From Trichodesmium erythraeum GBRTRLIN201 (GTDB lineage: Bacteria > Cyanobacteriota > Cyanobacteriia > Cyanobacteriales > Microcoleaceae): DNA of 47,671 bases. A model generated the notes under the pieces. It was given only the letters and a program-made list of their open reading frames with translations. It searched no databases and had not been told where the DNA came from. A program made the translations under genes and the position numbers. The stretch spans positions 1 through 47,671 of the forward strand of contig JAGGDU010000035.1 of the NCBI GenBank assembly GCA_018457135.1, given 5' to 3'. Shown piece by piece: positions 45,570-47,671 of the stretch; positions within the stretch are counted from its first letter, which is position 1; each line of letters begins with the position of its first letter.

Positions 45570-45837
45570 ATGAAGATAGACTAAAAGTTTTCTTTTCTGA
45601 ATGAGATAAAAACGGCGATCGCTATGCCAGAAAAACTACGTCACCAAGTAATAGCTGAAGAAAACATTTGGGGCTATTAAATATTTGGCTGGTGTTGATG
45701 TTGGTGACAGTGATAATTATAGGATTTATTAAGGGGTAGTAGCAATTTTAAGTTTCGTGGAACTGGAGCTAAAATAACAGGCGATCGCTCAACTTCTTAC
45801 TTCTTTTCTTTATATCCCTAGATTTATTATTTTTTAG
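45570..45837 (+). pseudogene. Relic of an endonuclease V (nfi) gene
   Basis: From ATG 45570 the frame reads MKID, a stop, then NEIKTAIAMPEKLRHQVIAE and ENIWG. After a one-base shift near 45673 it reads AIKYLAGVDVGDSDNYRIY, a TAA, GVVAILSFVELELK, another TAA, then QAIAQLLTSFLYIPRF before a final TAG. This follows endonuclease V residue by residue: L-R-x-Q-V, the catalytic Asp in A-G-V-D-V-G, A-V-L-x-F, and Y-I-P-G-F. Endonuclease V cuts next to deaminated adenine (hypoxanthine) in DNA or RNA. The C-terminal two thirds are missing. HIP1 octamers remain near 45614 and 45780. Confidence 0.85.
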
Positions 45838-46089
45838 ATAAACATATACTATTTTAGATACTTGAAAAAAATATAATCTTATTCATTATAATGTTCTACA
45901 TTTGCTGCTTTATGACGGTAAATTTTGATTGATTTTTGTCGATTTGGTGTGGATTTTTATTTAGAATTTTTAGTTAATATTCTTAATGTTAGTGTGACTA
46001 AATCTCAAGATAATATCTATTATTTAACCAGTCTTAAAAATACTATCAAATCAAAAGTTGTTCAATCCTTGAATATTTAAAAGTCTATT
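45838..46089 (+). other. Region before the GT4 gene, with a coding-like scrap
   Basis: An open frame at 45923-46080 without a start codon reads coding-like (RFGVDFYLEFLVNILNVSV) and stops 9 bp before the GTG of the glycosyltransferase gene. It may be the end of a lost upstream gene. I do not recognise it. Confidence 0.3.
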
Positions 46090-47247
46090 GTGGAAGTCAA
46101 ATATGCTCTTGTTCATGAATGGTTAACTCCTAAAGCAACTGGAGGTTCGGAATTAGTTGTTAAGGAAATTCTCAAGCATATTAATGCAGATGTATATGCT
46201 TTAATTGATTTTGAGTCGAGGAACCCAGAAAGTTATTTTTATCAACGTCAAATAGGTAAAACATTTTTACAATATTTGCCTTTGGCTCGTAACGGAGTAC
46301 AAAAATATTTACCTTTATTGCCAATAGCAATTGAACAATTTGACTTAGGAGAATATGATGTAATTCTCTCTTCTTCCCATGCAGTTGCTAAAGGTGTTTT
46401 AACTACACCTTATCAACTACATATTTGTTATTGTCATACTCCTATGCGTTATGCTTGGGATTTAACTTTTGATTATCTCAATAGTAGTAAGCTTGGTAAG
46501 GGTATTCCTGGAATTTTTACTCGATATCTTTTACATAGACTGCGAGAATGGGATATCATTTCTGCTAACCGAGTAGATTATTTTATTGCTAATTCTCAAC
46601 ATACTGCTCGTAGAATTTGGCGTTGTTATCGACGTAAAGCTGAGGTTATTTATCCGCCAGTAGATGTGGAAAAGTTTCCTTTTAAATCTGATAAACAAGA
46701 TTTTTATCTTACAGTTTGTAGGTTAGTAAGTTATAAAAAAATATCTTTAATTGTTAGAGCTTTTAATCAGTTAGGACGAGAATTAATAGTTATTGGTAGT
46801 GGTGGGGAATTAAATAAATTACGTGATCTTGCTAAGTCTAATGTTAAAATTATGGGTTGGCAACCTGAAGAAGTTGTTGCTAAATATATGTCAGAAGCTA
46901 AGGGTTTTATTTATGCTGCTTGTGAAGATTTTGGTATGGCTTTAGTGGAGGCACAAGCTTGTGGAACTCCTGTTATTGCTTATGGTGTTGGTGGAGCGAA
47001 TGAAACGGTTTTAGATATGAGAAAATATCCTAGTTCGGCAACTGGTTTATTATTTTCTGAACAAACAGAAAAAGCATTAATAGAAGCGGTGGAATTTTTT
47101 GAAAGTTCTCGGGAGTATTTTCAGCCAGAAATTATTAGAAAGCAGGCTGATAATTTTTCTCAAACAGTGTTTAAAAAGCATTATTTAAGTTTTGTGGAAA
47201 AGTGTTATGTGGAGGAAGGTAGTGGTAAACGCGTAACGGTTAAATAG
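46090..47247 (+). CDS. GT4-family glycosyltransferase
   Basis: The 385-residue GT-B fold enzyme starts at GTG (MEVKYALVHEWLTPKATGGS), a GT4 start with the Gly-rich acceptor loop GGSEL (18-22). Further features are ICYCHTPMRYAWD (112-124), FIANSQHTARRI (165-176), VIYPPVDVEKF (187-197) and the donor-site E-x7-E in CEDFGMALVEAQACGTP (278-294, Glu279/Glu287). It closely resembles cyanobacterial exopolysaccharide glycosyltransferases of RfaG/WcaI type, often mannosyl- or similar. Sugar donor is unknown. No other glycan genes are adjacent in the window, so it may belong to a cluster beyond 47671 or stand alone. Confidence 0.9.
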   Translation: MEVKYALVHEWLTPKATGGSELVVKEILKHINADVYALIDFESRNPESYFYQRQIGKTFLQYLPLARNGVQKYLPLLPIAIEQFDLGEYDVILSSSHAVAKGVLTTPYQLHICYCHTPMRYAWDLTFDYLNSSKLGKGIPGIFTRYLLHRLREWDIISANRVDYFIANSQHTARRIWRCYRRKAEVIYPPVDVEKFPFKSDKQDFYLTVCRLVSYKKISLIVRAFNQLGRELIVIGSGGELNKLRDLAKSNVKIMGWQPEEVVAKYMSEAKGFIYAACEDFGMALVEAQACGTPVIAYGVGGANETVLDMRKYPSSATGLLFSEQTEKALIEAVEFFESSREYFQPEIIRKQADNFSQTVFKKHYLSFVEKCYVEEGSGKRVTVK

Positions 47248-47671
47248 ATGGGAAGCTGACAATTTCTGATTTCTCCTGTTTTGATGGTCGGAGAATAAGA
47301 ACAGGAGTCAAAGCTATTTTTTAATAATTCTAATTATTTGAAATAAGCAATAAAATGATTGGGGTTACTAGAGAATAAATTTGATAATAATTGACTGTAA
47401 GAACTGTTTCTGAGGGAAACCCAACAAAGCTTTGTTTTTGCTGGGTAATCTTACTATGTCCATTAGACCCAACCTATAAGTTATAAATCTATTAGTTTAC
47501 TACAAGAACTGAAGTTTTTGTCTATAGAAGTAGATGATCTGTTGATCAGTTATGAAGAGATTTTTGAACAACCTGTCAGGCAGATCAGGACTTACCCAGA
47601 AATACCATGTTAGGGACTAATGTTATTTGCCCTTGAACTTTGTGCTTGAATGCTCCCTGATGTTATTTGCC
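47248..47671. other. End of window: intergenic region
   Basis: No gene is seen. It contains a possible terminator (47273-47307), a 14-bp palindrome AACAAAGCTTTGTT inside an ACCCAACA...TGCTGGGT inverted repeat (47420-47446), and ATGTTATTTGCC twice near the end (about 47620-47631 and 47660-47671). Confidence 0.5.
47273..47307 (+). terminator. Possible terminator of the GT4 gene
   Basis: CTCCTGTT (47273-47280) pairs with AACAGGAG (47300-47307) over a 19-base loop; a T6 run follows 9-10 bases later. It lies 26 bp past the stop. The large loop makes this moderate. Confidence 0.45.

Overview
The window is a low-coding-density, AT-rich cyanobacterial chromosome segment, most likely from a filamentous, motile, marine Trichodesmium/Okeania-like member of the Oscillatoriales. 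Supporting signs are about 18 HIP1 octamers (GCGATCGC) counted by eye, a full hmp/pil gliding-motility chemotaxis locus with hmpF, a cyanobacterial NDH-1 subunit, a phycobiliprotein-family protein, roughly 60% coding sequence, and many long gaps holding decayed transposase, intron and nuclease genes. The species name is an inference.

Layout. 1-2625: decayed DNA with a DDE transposase relic, a TnpB relic and unidentified decayed coding tracts. 2626-11900: a surface-glycan gene island. A plus-strand TPR-glycosyltransferase meets, stop codon to stop codon, a minus-strand series of TPR-WbsX protein, GT4-GT2 fusion, polysaccharide pyruvyl transferase-like protein and SAM methyltransferase. 11901-13717: gap with a Uma2-type nuclease relic. 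13718-18156 (minus): an orphan phycobilisome-family protein, ndhD, then rplU-rpmA, with rplU carrying a decaying C-terminal tail. 18924-34702 (minus): the motility chemotaxis locus hmpA (PATAN-REC), hmpB (CheY), hmpC (CheW), hmpD (MCP) and hmpE (CheA-REC). It is interrupted between hmpD and hmpE by about 5.9 kb of relics: an IS4-like transposase, a possible tyrosine recombinase, an IS1634-like transposase, an internally deleted group II intron protein and a 7Fe-ferredoxin gene. hmpF diverges from hmpA at 35227. 37147-47671: tilS, a flavin reductase, ftsH, an M23 endopeptidase, a conserved cyanobacterial membrane protein, an endonuclease V relic and a GT4 glycosyltransferase.

How the parts work together. 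HmpA-F should control polar type IV pilus activity for filament gliding. The glycan island and the last glycosyltransferase plausibly build polysaccharide or glycosylate surface proteins, which such filaments need as slime or sheath; that link is inference. The most distinctive signals are a CheA that has no HPt domain and instead carries about 450 acidic residues with some 13 copies of a short DLxxLF-like motif, a locus split by a relic graveyard, a 66-bp minisatellite in the receptor, two glyco-enzymes sharing both N- and C-terminal accessory modules, and an L21 gene caught losing its tail.
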